Positions 42,223 through 49,863 of a DNA stretch of 64,000 bases are shown here, piece after piece. Below the pieces are notes generated by a model. That model was not told where the DNA came from and searched no databases. It was given only the letters and a program-made list of their open reading frames with translations. This DNA is from Methylocystis bryophila (lineage in GTDB: Bacteria; Pseudomonadota; Alphaproteobacteria; Rhizobiales; Beijerinckiaceae). The stretch lies in contig NZ_AP027149.1 of the NCBI RefSeq assembly GCF_027925445.1, forward strand, positions 4,104,501 to 4,168,500. The letters run 5' to 3'. Numbering within the stretch: position 1 is the first letter of the stretch; each line of letters begins with the position of its first letter. Both the position numbers and the translations under genes were made by a program.

Positions 42223-42894
42223 TCACTCCGACCGCTTAGATTGAGGCGGCTCCTTGGGCCCGAGACGATCGAGGATCGAGATGACCTCAGCATCGCTGAT
42301 CTGGCGAAAATCCGCGTAGAAATAGCCGATCGCGCCGAAGTCCTCGGGCGTCTCCAGGCAAATTGTCTCGTCGGCCTCGGCCTCGAGCGAAGCGAGCGTG
42401 TCCGCCGGCGCGACCGGGGTCGCGAGCACGAGCTTCTTGGGGCGCCGCGCACGAACGGCCCGTAGGGCGGCGCGCGTCGTGGCGCCCGTCGCAACGCCGT
42501 CATCGACAACGATGGCGACGCGCCCCTGCGCTTCCGGCCGAGGGCGCAAGCCGAAATAGAGCCGCCGCCGTCGCTCGATCTCTTCGAGCTCGCGCTGGCG
42601 GACGGCCTCGAAGTCCTCCGCGCTGACGCGCGCCATCGCAATCACGTCATCATTGCGGACGGTGATCGGCGCGCCGCCATCCGCCACTGCGCCCATGGCG
42701 AGCTCCGGTTGGAAGGGGACGCCGATCTTGCGGACGAGAACGAGGTCGAGAGGCGCGTCGAGCGCCGCTGCAATCGGCGCCGCCACGGGCGCGCCGCCGC
42801 GCGGCAAGGCGAACACCACGGTTTCCTCGCCTTTATATTTAAGGAGCCGCGCGGCGAGCCTTTTTCCCGCCTCATCCCTATTGCGAAACGACAT
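42223..42894 (-). CDS. Phosphoribosyltransferase-domain protein
   Basis: 223 residues. Starts FRNRDEAGKRLAARLLKYKG, VVFALPRGGAPVAAPIAAAL, a flexible loop LVRKIGVPFQPELAMGAVADGGA, and the PRPP-binding loop VAIVVDDGVATGATTRAALRAV, followed by KKLVLATPVAPADTLASLEAEAD. This type-I PRTase family is commonly found fused to or beside dienelactone hydrolase-like proteins, and one of those begins the same region at 34494. Base substrate unknown. It lies 127 bp downstream of ald on the minus strand. Confidence 0.88.
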   Translation of the reverse strand: MSFRNRDEAGKRLAARLLKYKGEETVVFALPRGGAPVAAPIAAALDAPLDLVLVRKIGVPFQPELAMGAVADGGAPITVRNDDVIAMARVSAEDFEAVRQRELEEIERRRRLYFGLRPRPEAQGRVAIVVDDGVATGATTRAALRAVRARRPKKLVLATPVAPADTLASLEAEADETICLETPEDFGAIGYFYADFRQISDAEVISILDRLGPKEPPQSKRSE

Positions 42895-42927
42895 GGCCCT
42901 CTCCCGTCCCGAGCCCGAATTGGCCCG

Positions 42928-43044
42928 TCAGAGCGTGATGCGAAAAAGTGGAAACCGGTTTTTCGCGCCAATCGCGCTCTGAGCTTTTAGAATCGATCAC
43001 GTTGTCCGCGTTCAGGCGATTCCGCCTGAACGCGGCGTGATCTC
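42928..43044 (+). repeat. Family A palindromic repeat, near-complete copy with degraded ends
   Basis: About 117 bp with the usual GAGCGTGATGCGAAAAAGTG, GGAAACCGGTTTTTCGC, AATCGCGCTCTGAGC and TTCAGGCGATTCCGCCTGAA modules. The boundary tetramers are TCAG and TCTC rather than CTAG, so this copy may be older. Located between the phosphoribosyltransferase start and the outer-membrane protein stop. Confidence 0.83.
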
Positions 43045-43143
43045 GTGAGTTAGATCTGCACGAGGGCTCGTCGGCGGAAGATCGACGGCGTCATTCTGTT
43101 CACTGGAAACGTCGCCGAAGGCCGAGCGATAATTCCTCGAGGA

Positions 43144-45015
43144 TCACCACGGCCGCGGAAGGGGCACGACGAGGCCGACCCGCAGCTCATTCTCGACCAG
43201 CCCCGTCCTTGCGCCGAAAGAAGCGCCGCCGGCTGCGCCGCCCCAAATCGCTGTCGCGACCGGATTGTACTCGTGCCGCAAATAGAGGAGCTGAAGCGTC
43301 GGCCCACCCATCTTGAGCTCGAGGCCGCCGCCATAGGTCGCGCCGAGCCTGAAGTCGGAGGCGCTACCCCAGGCGAAGGTCCCCAAGGCGCCGCCATAAC
43401 TGGAAAAAGCGATCTGCGCTTCGGAAAAACCTGCGGTCACGAAGGGCGTGACCACCGTCGTTCCCCACAGATCTATGTCGAAGCCGACCTCGACGCGCTG
43501 AGTCGCCTCGAAGCGGCTACTGAAGCTTGTAAAAGCGAAGGGGAAGTGGCCGTTATGCGCGCCGCCGCCGCGTCCGGCGACGTCCAACGCTAGGCCCACC
43601 AGAAAGCCCGCGTCGAAGGGCCGCAGGCGCAAGTCGACTTGAGCCCCGCCGCCGCCGAAGCTGCGATCGAGCGAGGGCGAGGCGCCGAGAGGACCGAAGG
43701 CCCCGCTCCCGACCCCCGACGACCAGGAGAGGTTGGGGCGCGCCCAGCTGACGCTCCCGAACACGCCCGCGCGCAACTGCAGGAATTCGTGCGGCGCGGC
43801 CGCGAGCGTCGCCGCGGCGGGCGTCGCCGGAATCGTTGCGTCTCCGTCCTCGGGCAACTCGGGCGCCGCGGGCAGCGAAACGGAGCCGGACTCCGCGGGA
43901 AGCTTTGGAAGCGGGGGCAACGGCGGCAGCGCCCCAGCGGAAGGAGATTCGGGACCGCGCGCCTCGCGCAACGGCCCGGGCTTAGCGATCGCCTCGCGGG
44001 GAGCCTCCGGGTGCGGCGGCGTTTCGACTTGCGGCGCGATCGGCGCTTCCGCCTGTGCGGCGGCTTGCGATTGGGGCGGCGCCTGCGGCGCCGGCGCCGT
44101 CGGCTCCTCGCTCATGCGCAGCTCTGGAGGTCGAGGCGGCGCTTTCGCCGGCTCCTGGCCGGAAGGCTTCGCGGACGCTTCCGCCGGAGGCTTCGCCGGC
44201 GGCTCCTGGAGGGGCTGAGTCGGCTCCATGGCGCTGGGCTGCTTGACGGCTCCAGCGGTCTTCGCCGGAGCCTCGGCAAGCGGCTGAGCCGGCGCCTTCT
44301 CGGCTGGCTTTGGAGGCTCCAAGGGAGCGGTCTTCGCCGTGGCCGGCTGGGCGGCTTCTTGGCTCGCGGCCGGAACCTCTGCGTCAATCTTTTCGATCAG
44401 CGCGTCCTGATGGGCCGCAAGCGCCTTGTAAGCCTGCAGACGACGCGCGCCGAGCGTCTGAATCTCGGCGTTGCTCTGCACATATTTTGAGACGATCCCG
44501 AGGAAACCTTCGTCAGGCTCGCCATGAGCAGAGGCGGACGTCGCTGCCGCATCCTCTTCGACCGGGCGCTTTCTGTATTGCAGATCTTCGCCGTCGAGCT
44601 TCGCGCCGTTGAACTCGTAACCCTCGGCCTTCAGTTCATCGAGCGCGCTCTGCCAGACGGCCTTGCGCTTTGTCTCATATTCTTCGGCGGCGGACTGATA
44701 GGCGGACTTGTCTTGTGTGTAAGTGGGATCGAAACTCTTCAGGAAGTTTTCCTTGTCGAGGTCGTAGGCTTTTTGAGCCGCGTTCTTGCGCGCGCCCTTC
44801 AGATCTTTGAGACTGACGTATCTCATGGCGAGCCGGCGCAGCGCGGCCCGCTCCGCGTCGGGGCTTTGCGCCGTTTCCGCCTTCTTTTCGAGTTCGGCCG
44901 GCTTTTGGCCGCCGTCCTGCGCAATGGCTTCGTCGGAAAGCGCAAGGACGACTCCGCCAAAAAGAGCGGCGTAAGCGAATGCGCGGCGAAGATCCTTGCC
45001 CCCGATCATGAACAA
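43144..45015 (-). CDS. Outer-membrane beta-barrel protein with long proline-rich linker
   Basis: 623 residues in three parts. A signal peptide (AFAYAALFGGVVLALSDEAIA) is followed by a charged helical region (about 33-213: ERAALRRLAMRYVSLKDL, KSFDPTYTQDKSAYQSAAEE) with two Asp/Lys-rich segments. A Pro/Ala/Glu-rich linker spans about 214-412 with repeated Pro-Ala-Lys/Glu motifs. A C-terminal barrel of about 190 residues follows (LQLRAGVFGSVSWARPNLSW, FDAGFLVGLALDVAG, RVEVGFDIDLWGTTVVTPFVTAGF, LELKMGGPTLQLLYLRHEYN, VENELRVGLVVPLPRPW), resembling opacity/OmpA-type small porins and ending in an aromatic residue as barrels do. The linker could cross the peptidoglycan. I recognise no named family for the whole architecture. 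Downstream of ldt, likely separate transcript. Confidence 0.75.
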   Translation of the reverse strand: MFMIGGKDLRRAFAYAALFGGVVLALSDEAIAQDGGQKPAELEKKAETAQSPDAERAALRRLAMRYVSLKDLKGARKNAAQKAYDLDKENFLKSFDPTYTQDKSAYQSAAEEYETKRKAVWQSALDELKAEGYEFNGAKLDGEDLQYRKRPVEEDAAATSASAHGEPDEGFLGIVSKYVQSNAEIQTLGARRLQAYKALAAHQDALIEKIDAEVPAASQEAAQPATAKTAPLEPPKPAEKAPAQPLAEAPAKTAGAVKQPSAMEPTQPLQEPPAKPPAEASAKPSGQEPAKAPPRPPELRMSEEPTAPAPQAPPQSQAAAQAEAPIAPQVETPPHPEAPREAIAKPGPLREARGPESPSAGALPPLPPLPKLPAESGSVSLPAAPELPEDGDATIPATPAAATLAAAPHEFLQLRAGVFGSVSWARPNLSWSSGVGSGAFGPLGASPSLDRSFGGGGAQVDLRLRPFDAGFLVGLALDVAGRGGGAHNGHFPFAFTSFSSRFEATQRVEVGFDIDLWGTTVVTPFVTAGFSEAQIAFSSYGGALGTFAWGSASDFRLGATYGGGLELKMGGPTLQLLYLRHEYNPVATAIWGGAAGGASFGARTGLVENELRVGLVVPLPRPW

Positions 45016-45087
45016 CTCCGAGCGGATCGGCCGCCCACGTCGGCCGAAACTCTCGGAACTGTGAAGGATTAACCTTAATGGGGATTA

Positions 45088-45141
45088 AAGAGCGCCGATC
45101 GCTCTTCGTGCTCGGGCGGCTCCAAGGCTCGTTCGAGCCTT
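45088..45141 (-). terminator. Candidate terminator pair after the L,D-transpeptidase gene
   Basis: Reading the minus strand just after the ldt stop: hairpin AAGGCTC-GAAC-GAGCCTT (45141-45124), then a second hairpin AAGAGCG-ATCGG-CGCTCTT (45106-45088) followed by TTAATCC. Tandem hairpins with a short T tract suggest termination; the T-run is weak. Confidence 0.4.
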
Positions 45142-45142
45142 C

Positions 45143-45688
45143 TCACCAGGCGCGGAAGAACGAGAAGCCATCATTGGGCGCCGGCTGCGGCGCCACACGG
45201 CGCTCGACGGCGACGCGTCCTGCGCGAGCCCGGGGCGCCTCCGTGTAGACTGCGGCGCGGGTCGGCGCGGCGACGCCGTCGATCTCGATCGAGGCGCCAT
45301 ATTGCTCGACCCAGCCGAAAAGCTCCCGCGCGTGCTCGATTGAGAGCCGCACGCAGCCATGCGACGCTGGTCGCCCAAGCCCGCGCTCGGAGGTGCCGTG
45401 GATCGCCAATCCGCGCGAGAAGAAGATCGCGAAGGGCATGGGCGCCTGATCATATTCGTCGGAGAGATGGTCGGCGTCGAGTCGCTGAACGATGAACTTG
45501 CCGGTTGGCGTCTCGAAGCCCGGGCGGCCGCTCGAGATTTTCCAAACCAACGGCTTGTCGTTGTTCTTGGTGACGGTCATTTGCTGACGCGTCAGATCGA
45601 CGCGAATCTCAACCTTCGCCCTGGCCGACCCGAGGGAGCCCGCGAGAATGAGAGCCAGCGTGAGGAGCCCGAGAAGCCGAAGGCGCAT
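45143..45688 (-). CDS. L,D-transpeptidase (YkuD domain)
   Basis: 181 residues. Signal peptide MRLRLLGLLTLALILAGSLG, then the YkuD domain: VEIRVDLTRQQMTVTKNNDKPLVWKISSGRPGFETPTGKFIVQRL and the catalytic block IHGTSERGLGRPASHGCVRLS with His, Ser-His-Gly-Cys and Arg in family positions. The periplasmic enzyme forms 3-3 cross-links or attaches proteins to peptidoglycan. The C-terminal 45 residues are Ala/Arg/Pro-rich. It lies next to a periplasm-spanning outer-membrane protein gene, a suggestive pairing. Confidence 0.9.
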   Translation of the reverse strand: MRLRLLGLLTLALILAGSLGSARAKVEIRVDLTRQQMTVTKNNDKPLVWKISSGRPGFETPTGKFIVQRLDADHLSDEYDQAPMPFAIFFSRGLAIHGTSERGLGRPASHGCVRLSIEHARELFGWVEQYGASIEIDGVAAPTRAAVYTEAPRARAGRVAVERRVAPQPAPNDGFSFFRAW

Positions 45689-45842
45689 CGCCTTGGCAGA
45701 CTACGCCGGAGCGGCGCTCCGGTCTAGCCTGGGGCGCCTGAACCGCCAAGGAAAGCTTGCGCTCATCGCGGCTTGAGCCCAAATAGCCGTAAGAGCGCCG
45801 ATTTCAAACTCCGTCCGGCGCGACAGCGGCTGACGAGGCAAG

Positions 45843-46787
45843 ATGCGCGATCCCTACGAGGTCCTTGGCGTTACGAAATCGGCGAGCCACGCCGAGATCA
45901 AGAAGGCCTATCGACATCTCGCGAAGAAATATCATCCGGATCACAACAAGAATGATCCGAAGGCGGCCTCGCGTCTGGCCGAGATCAATGCGGCGTATGA
46001 GATCGTCGGCGACGAGGACAAGAAGGTAAAGTTCGACAGGGGCGAGATCGGCGCCGACGGCAAGCCGCGCTTTGCCGGCTTCGAAGGCTTTGGCGGCGGC
46101 CCTGGGGGCTTTGGCGGATTTGCGAAGGGCGGCGGCTCGGGGCCCGGCGGGTCGCGCTTTGACTTCGGTCAAGGTTTCGACGCCGCCGACATCCTGTCTG
46201 ATCTCTTCGGCGGCGCGGCCCGGCGCGGCGCGGGGCCAGGCGGCGGCGCAGCGCGACGCGGCGGAGACGTCGTCGCCACGGCGCGCGTGGCGCTCGAGAC
46301 GGCTGTTCGCGGCGGCTCCGCGCGTGTCGTCATGCCTTCCGGCCGCACGCTCGACGTGAGCATTCCGGCGGGCGTCGAAGATGGTCAGCAGATCCGCCTG
46401 CGTGGGCTGGGACAGGCCGGACCCGTCGGCGCCGAGCCCGGTGACGCTCTGGTAACCGTGAGAATCGCACCGCATCCGCATTTTCGCGTCGAGGGGCGCG
46501 ATCTGCGTCTCGATTTGCCGGTGACGCTCTACGAAGCGACTCTCGGGGCGAGAGTGCCCGTCCCCACTCTCACGGGAACGGTGGAGCTCGCCGTTCCGCC
46601 CGGCTCCAATGGCGGCCGCGTTCTGCGCCTGCGCGGGAAAGGCCTCCCGGCGGCTGACAGCAAACCCGCGGGGGACCTTTATGTTTCGCTCAAGGTGATG
46701 TTGCCGGAGGCGCTGGACGCGGATTTCGAGGCGCTGATGAAGAAATGGCGCGACGGCAAGCCCTATGACCCCAGAAAGGGGCTTTGA
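45843..46787 (+). CDS. DnaJ-family co-chaperone (CbpA-like)
   Basis: 314 residues. J domain 1-65 with the HPD motif (AKKYHPDHNKND), then a Gly/Phe-rich stretch (about 78-140), no zinc-finger cysteines, and the two C-terminal substrate-binding barrels (ARVALETAVRGGSARVVMPS, VSIPAGVEDGQQIRLRGLGQ, VPTLTGTVELAVPPGSNGGRVLRLRGKGLP). This is the class B architecture of CbpA. It stimulates DnaK. The upstream gene ldt is on the other strand, and a family A/B repeat cluster follows. Confidence 0.9.
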   Translation: MRDPYEVLGVTKSASHAEIKKAYRHLAKKYHPDHNKNDPKAASRLAEINAAYEIVGDEDKKVKFDRGEIGADGKPRFAGFEGFGGGPGGFGGFAKGGGSGPGGSRFDFGQGFDAADILSDLFGGAARRGAGPGGGAARRGGDVVATARVALETAVRGGSARVVMPSGRTLDVSIPAGVEDGQQIRLRGLGQAGPVGAEPGDALVTVRIAPHPHFRVEGRDLRLDLPVTLYEATLGARVPVPTLTGTVELAVPPGSNGGRVLRLRGKGLPAADSKPAGDLYVSLKVMLPEALDADFEALMKKWRDGKPYDPRKGL

Positions 46788-46809
46788 GGGCTTGTATCGA
46801 GCGCCTGCT

Positions 46810-46924
46810 CGAGCGCATGCGAAAAAGTGGAAACCGGTTTTTCGCGCGAATCGCGCTCTAAGCTTTTAGAATCGATCACGTTTTCTGCGTTCAGGCGATT
46901 CCGCCTGAACGCAGCGTGATCTAG
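46810..46924 (+). repeat. Family A palindromic repeat with CTAG right edge
   Basis: About 115 bp: GAGCGCATGCGAAAAAGTGG, CCGGTTTTTCGCGCGAATCG, then the TCAGGCGATTCCGCCTGA hairpin, ending in CTAG 46921-46924. The left boundary is degenerate (TCGAG). It directly abuts a half-length B element that shares the CTAG. Confidence 0.87.
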
Positions 46925-46974
46925 CGCGTTTCTCGCTCGAACGGAACCGTTCTAGCGATAAGAAGTCGCGCTAA
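46921..46974 (+). repeat. Half-length family B element, CTAG to CTAA
   Basis: 54 bp containing only the first B hairpin (CTCGAACGGAACCGTTCTAG) and the CGATAAGAAGTCGCG tail. Left boundary CTAG is shared with the A copy; right boundary CTAA 46971-46974 gives the TAG stop of the AI-2E transporter gene on the minus strand. Confidence 0.82.
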
Positions 46975-48050
46975 GCCTTGGCCTCCTCCTCGATCCAGGT
47001 CTTCGCCAGCTCCCAAGCAACCGCCAGCACAACGGGACCCATGAAGAGCCCGCCAATGCCGTGCGTCATGACGCCGCCGACGACGCCGAAGAAAGTCACC
47101 GGCATGGGCGTCTTCAGCCCATGCGAGAGCGCGAAGGGCTTGGCGACGTTCTCGATGAGCCCCACCGTCAGCATGCAGAGCGTGAAGGCGAGAGCGCCGA
47201 AAGTGGGAAGGTTCATCCAGCCCCATGCGATCAGCAGCACGCAAACGGGCCAGGGGCCGACCTGCACGATGCCGAGCGCCAGAATCAGCACGGTGATCAG
47301 GCTCGCGCCGGGAACTTCAGCCGCCGACATGCCGAGCGCCGCGATGACGGCTTGCACGAGGGAGATGCCGATCACCCCACGCGAGACGGCGCGGATCGTT
47401 GCTCCGGTGAGCGTGACGAAGCCTTCGCCACGCGCAGCATCAATCCTGCGCGCGAAACGCATCGTCGCGGCGAGAAGACTGGGGCCGGGGTTGAACATGA
47501 AGCCCGCGATAATCACCGAGGCCAGGAATTTCAGCGTGCCCATGCCGGCGCTGCCGGCCGCGCCGAGCAACGCCTCGCCGACCGGCCTGAGCTGCGGCAG
47601 CAGCGGGGAGAGGACGCTCGCCAGATTGGTCGAGGCCCGGGCCCAATAATCATAGGCGAGGCCGCCGATGACCGGCCAGTCCTTCACGCTTTCTCGGGGC
47701 GGCGGGATATTGAGATCGCCCACGCTCACCTTGGTGACCAGCTCGCGCCCGCCCTCGACGAGGCCGATGCCGAGCCAGGTGACCGGGCCGATCACGACGA
47801 GGAGGCCGAGCGCCGTCAGCAGCGCAGCGGCGAGCCGCCTGCGCCCCCGGAGCAGATGCGCAAGCCAAACGAAAAGGGGGTAAAGCGCGACGGTCAGAAC
47901 CACGCTCCACAGCACGATCGACGCGAAAGGCTGAATCAGCGTGAATGTCCAATAGCCGAGAAAGCCGATAACGCCGAGATGAACCGCAATCTCTATGACG
48001 GTGGCGTTGGAAATATTCAGCTTGAAGGGCTCGGGAGTGGTCTTGAACAT
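46971..48050 (-). CDS. AI-2E family transporter
   Basis: 359 residues from ATG 48050 (MFKTTPEPFKLNISNATVIE) with AAGGAC upstream. Eight predicted helices; family marks include the paired N-terminal helices (LGVIGFLGYWTFTLIQPFAS, VLWSVVLTVALYPLFVWLAH), a periplasmic region near 130-160, SLVQAVIAALGMSAAEVPGA and the C-terminal GVVGGVMTHGIGGLFMGPVVLAVAWEL. Members export small molecules or exchange sodium/protons; transport of AI-2 should not be assumed. The stop codon falls in the edge of a repeat. Confidence 0.88.
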   Translation of the reverse strand: MFKTTPEPFKLNISNATVIEIAVHLGVIGFLGYWTFTLIQPFASIVLWSVVLTVALYPLFVWLAHLLRGRRRLAAALLTALGLLVVIGPVTWLGIGLVEGGRELVTKVSVGDLNIPPPRESVKDWPVIGGLAYDYWARASTNLASVLSPLLPQLRPVGEALLGAAGSAGMGTLKFLASVIIAGFMFNPGPSLLAATMRFARRIDAARGEGFVTLTGATIRAVSRGVIGISLVQAVIAALGMSAAEVPGASLITVLILALGIVQVGPWPVCVLLIAWGWMNLPTFGALAFTLCMLTVGLIENVAKPFALSHGLKTPMPVTFFGVVGGVMTHGIGGLFMGPVVLAVAWELAKTWIEEEAKA

Positions 48051-48099
48051 GGCCTTTTGTCCTTCTCGGCCCGAGGCGGCGCGGTCGCGGATCAAGCCT

Positions 48100-48217
48100 T
48101 AGAGCGCGTCCCGAACGCGTGGCGCCACGCGATCGAAAAAGACTAGGCTTCAAATCAAAAACTTGGAGCCTGTCCTGACCGGAAAAGCGCTTCGCACTTT
48201 TCCGGGACGCGCGCTAG
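48100..48217 (+). repeat. Family B element, right half preserved, left half degenerate
   Basis: The right half runs from CTAG 48143-48146 (CAAATCAAAAACTTGGAGCC, CTGACCGGAAAAGCGCTTCG, TTTTCCGGGACGCG) to CTAG 48214-48217. The stretch 48100-48142 has only remnants of the first hairpin. It abuts the next A copy through one shared CTAG. Confidence 0.75.
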
Positions 48218-48331
48218 AGCGCGATGCGAAAAAGTGGGAACCGGTTTTTCGCGTGAATCGCGCTCTAAACTTTTAGAATCGATCACGTTATCTGCGTTCA
48301 GGCGATTCCGCCTGACCGCAGCGTGATCTAG
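48214..48331 (+). repeat. Family A palindromic repeat, complete copy with CTAG ends
   Basis: 118 bp from CTAG 48214-48217 to CTAG 48328-48331. Near-consensus, with GCGTTATC in place of the TTTTCTG linker part and a CCTGACCGCAG variant. It shares both boundary tetramers with its neighbours. Confidence 0.88.
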
Positions 48332-48426
48332 AGCGCGATGCGAAAAAGTGGAAGCCAGCTTTTCGCATAAATCGTGATCACGTTATCTGCGTTCAGGCGA
48401 TTCCGCCTGCACGCTGCGTGATCTAG
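48328..48426 (+). repeat. Family A repeat with internal deletion, CTAG ends
   Basis: 99 bp from CTAG 48328-48331 to CTAG 48423-48426. Compared with the copy just before it, about 19 bp around the first-hairpin end and the AAACTTTTAG linker are missing. The remaining 160 bp to the next gene (48427-48586) show no gene or repeat. Confidence 0.85.
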
Positions 48427-48586
48427 CCCATAGCGGCGCAAAGCGACACTGACGCGAAGACCAATGATTCCTGAGGCCGGTCGGCGGTCAGCGCGGCGTT
48501 CTTCGTTCAGCATCGCCATATTCCACGCGCGTCGGCTCAGGCCGGTCCTTTAGACCGGGATGGCGCGCGCGGTTTCCTCCTCGCCG

Positions 48587-49183
48587 TCAGTCCGAGACGT
48601 CGAATGTTTCGCATTTCACGGCGCTCACAGCAGCCCGCGCTCTTTCGAGGTCGGAGCCGCGTTTGGCGAAGGCGCGAATGAGCACAAAGCCGCGCGGCGC
48701 GGGAGCCGTCACGCGCGTTTCGGACGGCGCCGGGCCGTCTTCGGGATCCGCCTCTTCGAGATCCTCCATCTGCGGAGCCTGTCCGAGCACGATTTCAATC
48801 TTGCCTTTATTCGCGCCCCGATCGCTCACCGCGTGAAACACCGGGCCGGCGGCGGTGTGAAAGGAAAGCCCGAGGAAGTTTTCGGCGTCCGTGGAGGCGG
48901 TGACGCGGAGCAATCCTCCGGTGAGGTCATAAACGCACGCGCCCTCCGCCAACGCCGGATCTTCGAAGGGCAACAACTGCTTGTCTGGAGCCGGAGCGTC
49001 CAACAAAACAACGCCCTCGGATGACGGCGCCTTGGATTTCGAGGCCGCGAGGAGGCGATGATAGGCGTCGTTCGGGGCGACCGCAGGCATGAGCAGGATG
49101 GAGACGATATGAACGATCCCTCCGAGCAGGAGAGCGGCGATCAGCCAGGGCAGGAAATTGAGAATTCTGTCCTTAAGGTTCAT
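48587..49183 (-). CDS. DUF1254-type membrane-anchored protein
   Basis: 198 residues. One N-terminal helix (LPWLIAALLLGGIVHIVSILLMP) and a periplasmic domain starting APNDAYHRLLAASK, with LLDAPAPDKQLLPFEDPALAEGACVYDLTGGLLRVTAST and FLGLSFHTAAGPVFHAVSDRGANKGKIEIVLG. This agrees with the short form of DUF1254 that is encoded beside a DUF1214 gene in Hyphomicrobiales. It overlaps the DUF1214 stop by 4 bp. Function unknown; coupling to a penicillin-binding protein suggests a cell-envelope role. Confidence 0.78.
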   Translation of the reverse strand: MNLKDRILNFLPWLIAALLLGGIVHIVSILLMPAVAPNDAYHRLLAASKSKAPSSEGVVLLDAPAPDKQLLPFEDPALAEGACVYDLTGGLLRVTASTDAENFLGLSFHTAAGPVFHAVSDRGANKGKIEIVLGQAPQMEDLEEADPEDGPAPSETRVTAPAPRGFVLIRAFAKRGSDLERARAAVSAVKCETFDVSD

Positions 49184-49863
49184 GAGCAGGCCTGTCGGAC
49201 AATGCTTGGAAAAGCCGAAGGATCGGGTTTCGCCGAGGCGTCGATCGACATATCGTAAAGTCGCAAGGCGATCACGAAGGACCGCGCCTTGCCTGGCGAG
49301 AGCCAGTTGCCCGGACGGGCGTTCCGCGCCACTTCAATATCGAAGCCGCCGCCTTCGCGCCTCAGAACCTCCCCTGAAGAATAGGCGTATCTCTGCGCGT
49401 CATTGGCGAGAGGCGCGCCGTCCAAACCGAAAAGGCCAATCGTCCAAAAGCGAGCCGGCGGCACGGGGGAGCTGATGCGATAACTGCAGCGTCCGTCGAG
49501 CGGCTCACCGCTCGAGTCGACTCGGGCGACAAAGGCTAGGCCCAGCCCACGCGCCAGCGGCGCCTCTCCCCGCCCGGCCAGCGCAGCCCGCGCGTAGGGA
49601 TCAATGTCAGGAACGCCCGTCTGTGGCCAGGCCGTCCAGGGGCCGGCGACAAGAGATCCGAAGCCATAACCGGCGTTGATCGCCGCCCATGTCGCCAGGA
49701 GCCCGAGAACGAGGCCGCACAAGCAGGCGCAAAGGACATTGAGGTAAAGCCCGTAGGGGCCGGGCGACGCAGGGCCGAGCTTTTTCTGCGAAGCGGCCGC
49801 GCGCCATGGTTTTTGGAGCAAGCCTAAAGCCCCTTGCCACGGGCCACGTTCGGCGAAGCTCAT
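49180..49863 (-). CDS. DUF1214-type membrane-anchored protein
   Basis: 227 residues. TM at about 42-64 (LNVLCACLCGLVLGLLATWAA), then the DUF1214 domain: AWPQTGVPDIDPYARAALAGRGEAPLARGLGLAFVA, DGRCSYRISSPVPPARFWTIGLFG, NDAQRYAYSSGEVLRREGGGF and the C-terminal ARNARPGNWLSPGKARSFVIALRLYDM. Its start overlaps the class A PBP stop and its stop overlaps the DUF1254 start (both ATGA), giving a tightly coupled three-gene operon. The biochemical role is unknown. Confidence 0.82.
   Translation of the reverse strand: MSFAERGPWQGALGLLQKPWRAAASQKKLGPASPGPYGLYLNVLCACLCGLVLGLLATWAAINAGYGFGSLVAGPWTAWPQTGVPDIDPYARAALAGRGEAPLARGLGLAFVARVDSSGEPLDGRCSYRISSPVPPARFWTIGLFGLDGAPLANDAQRYAYSSGEVLRREGGGFDIEVARNARPGNWLSPGKARSFVIALRLYDMSIDASAKPDPSAFPSIVRQACS

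Noticed and set aside
48051..48586. tRNA or small RNA gene in the repeat-rich gap
   Set aside because: The hairpins are explained by family A and B repeats; no cloverleaf or CCA end seen.
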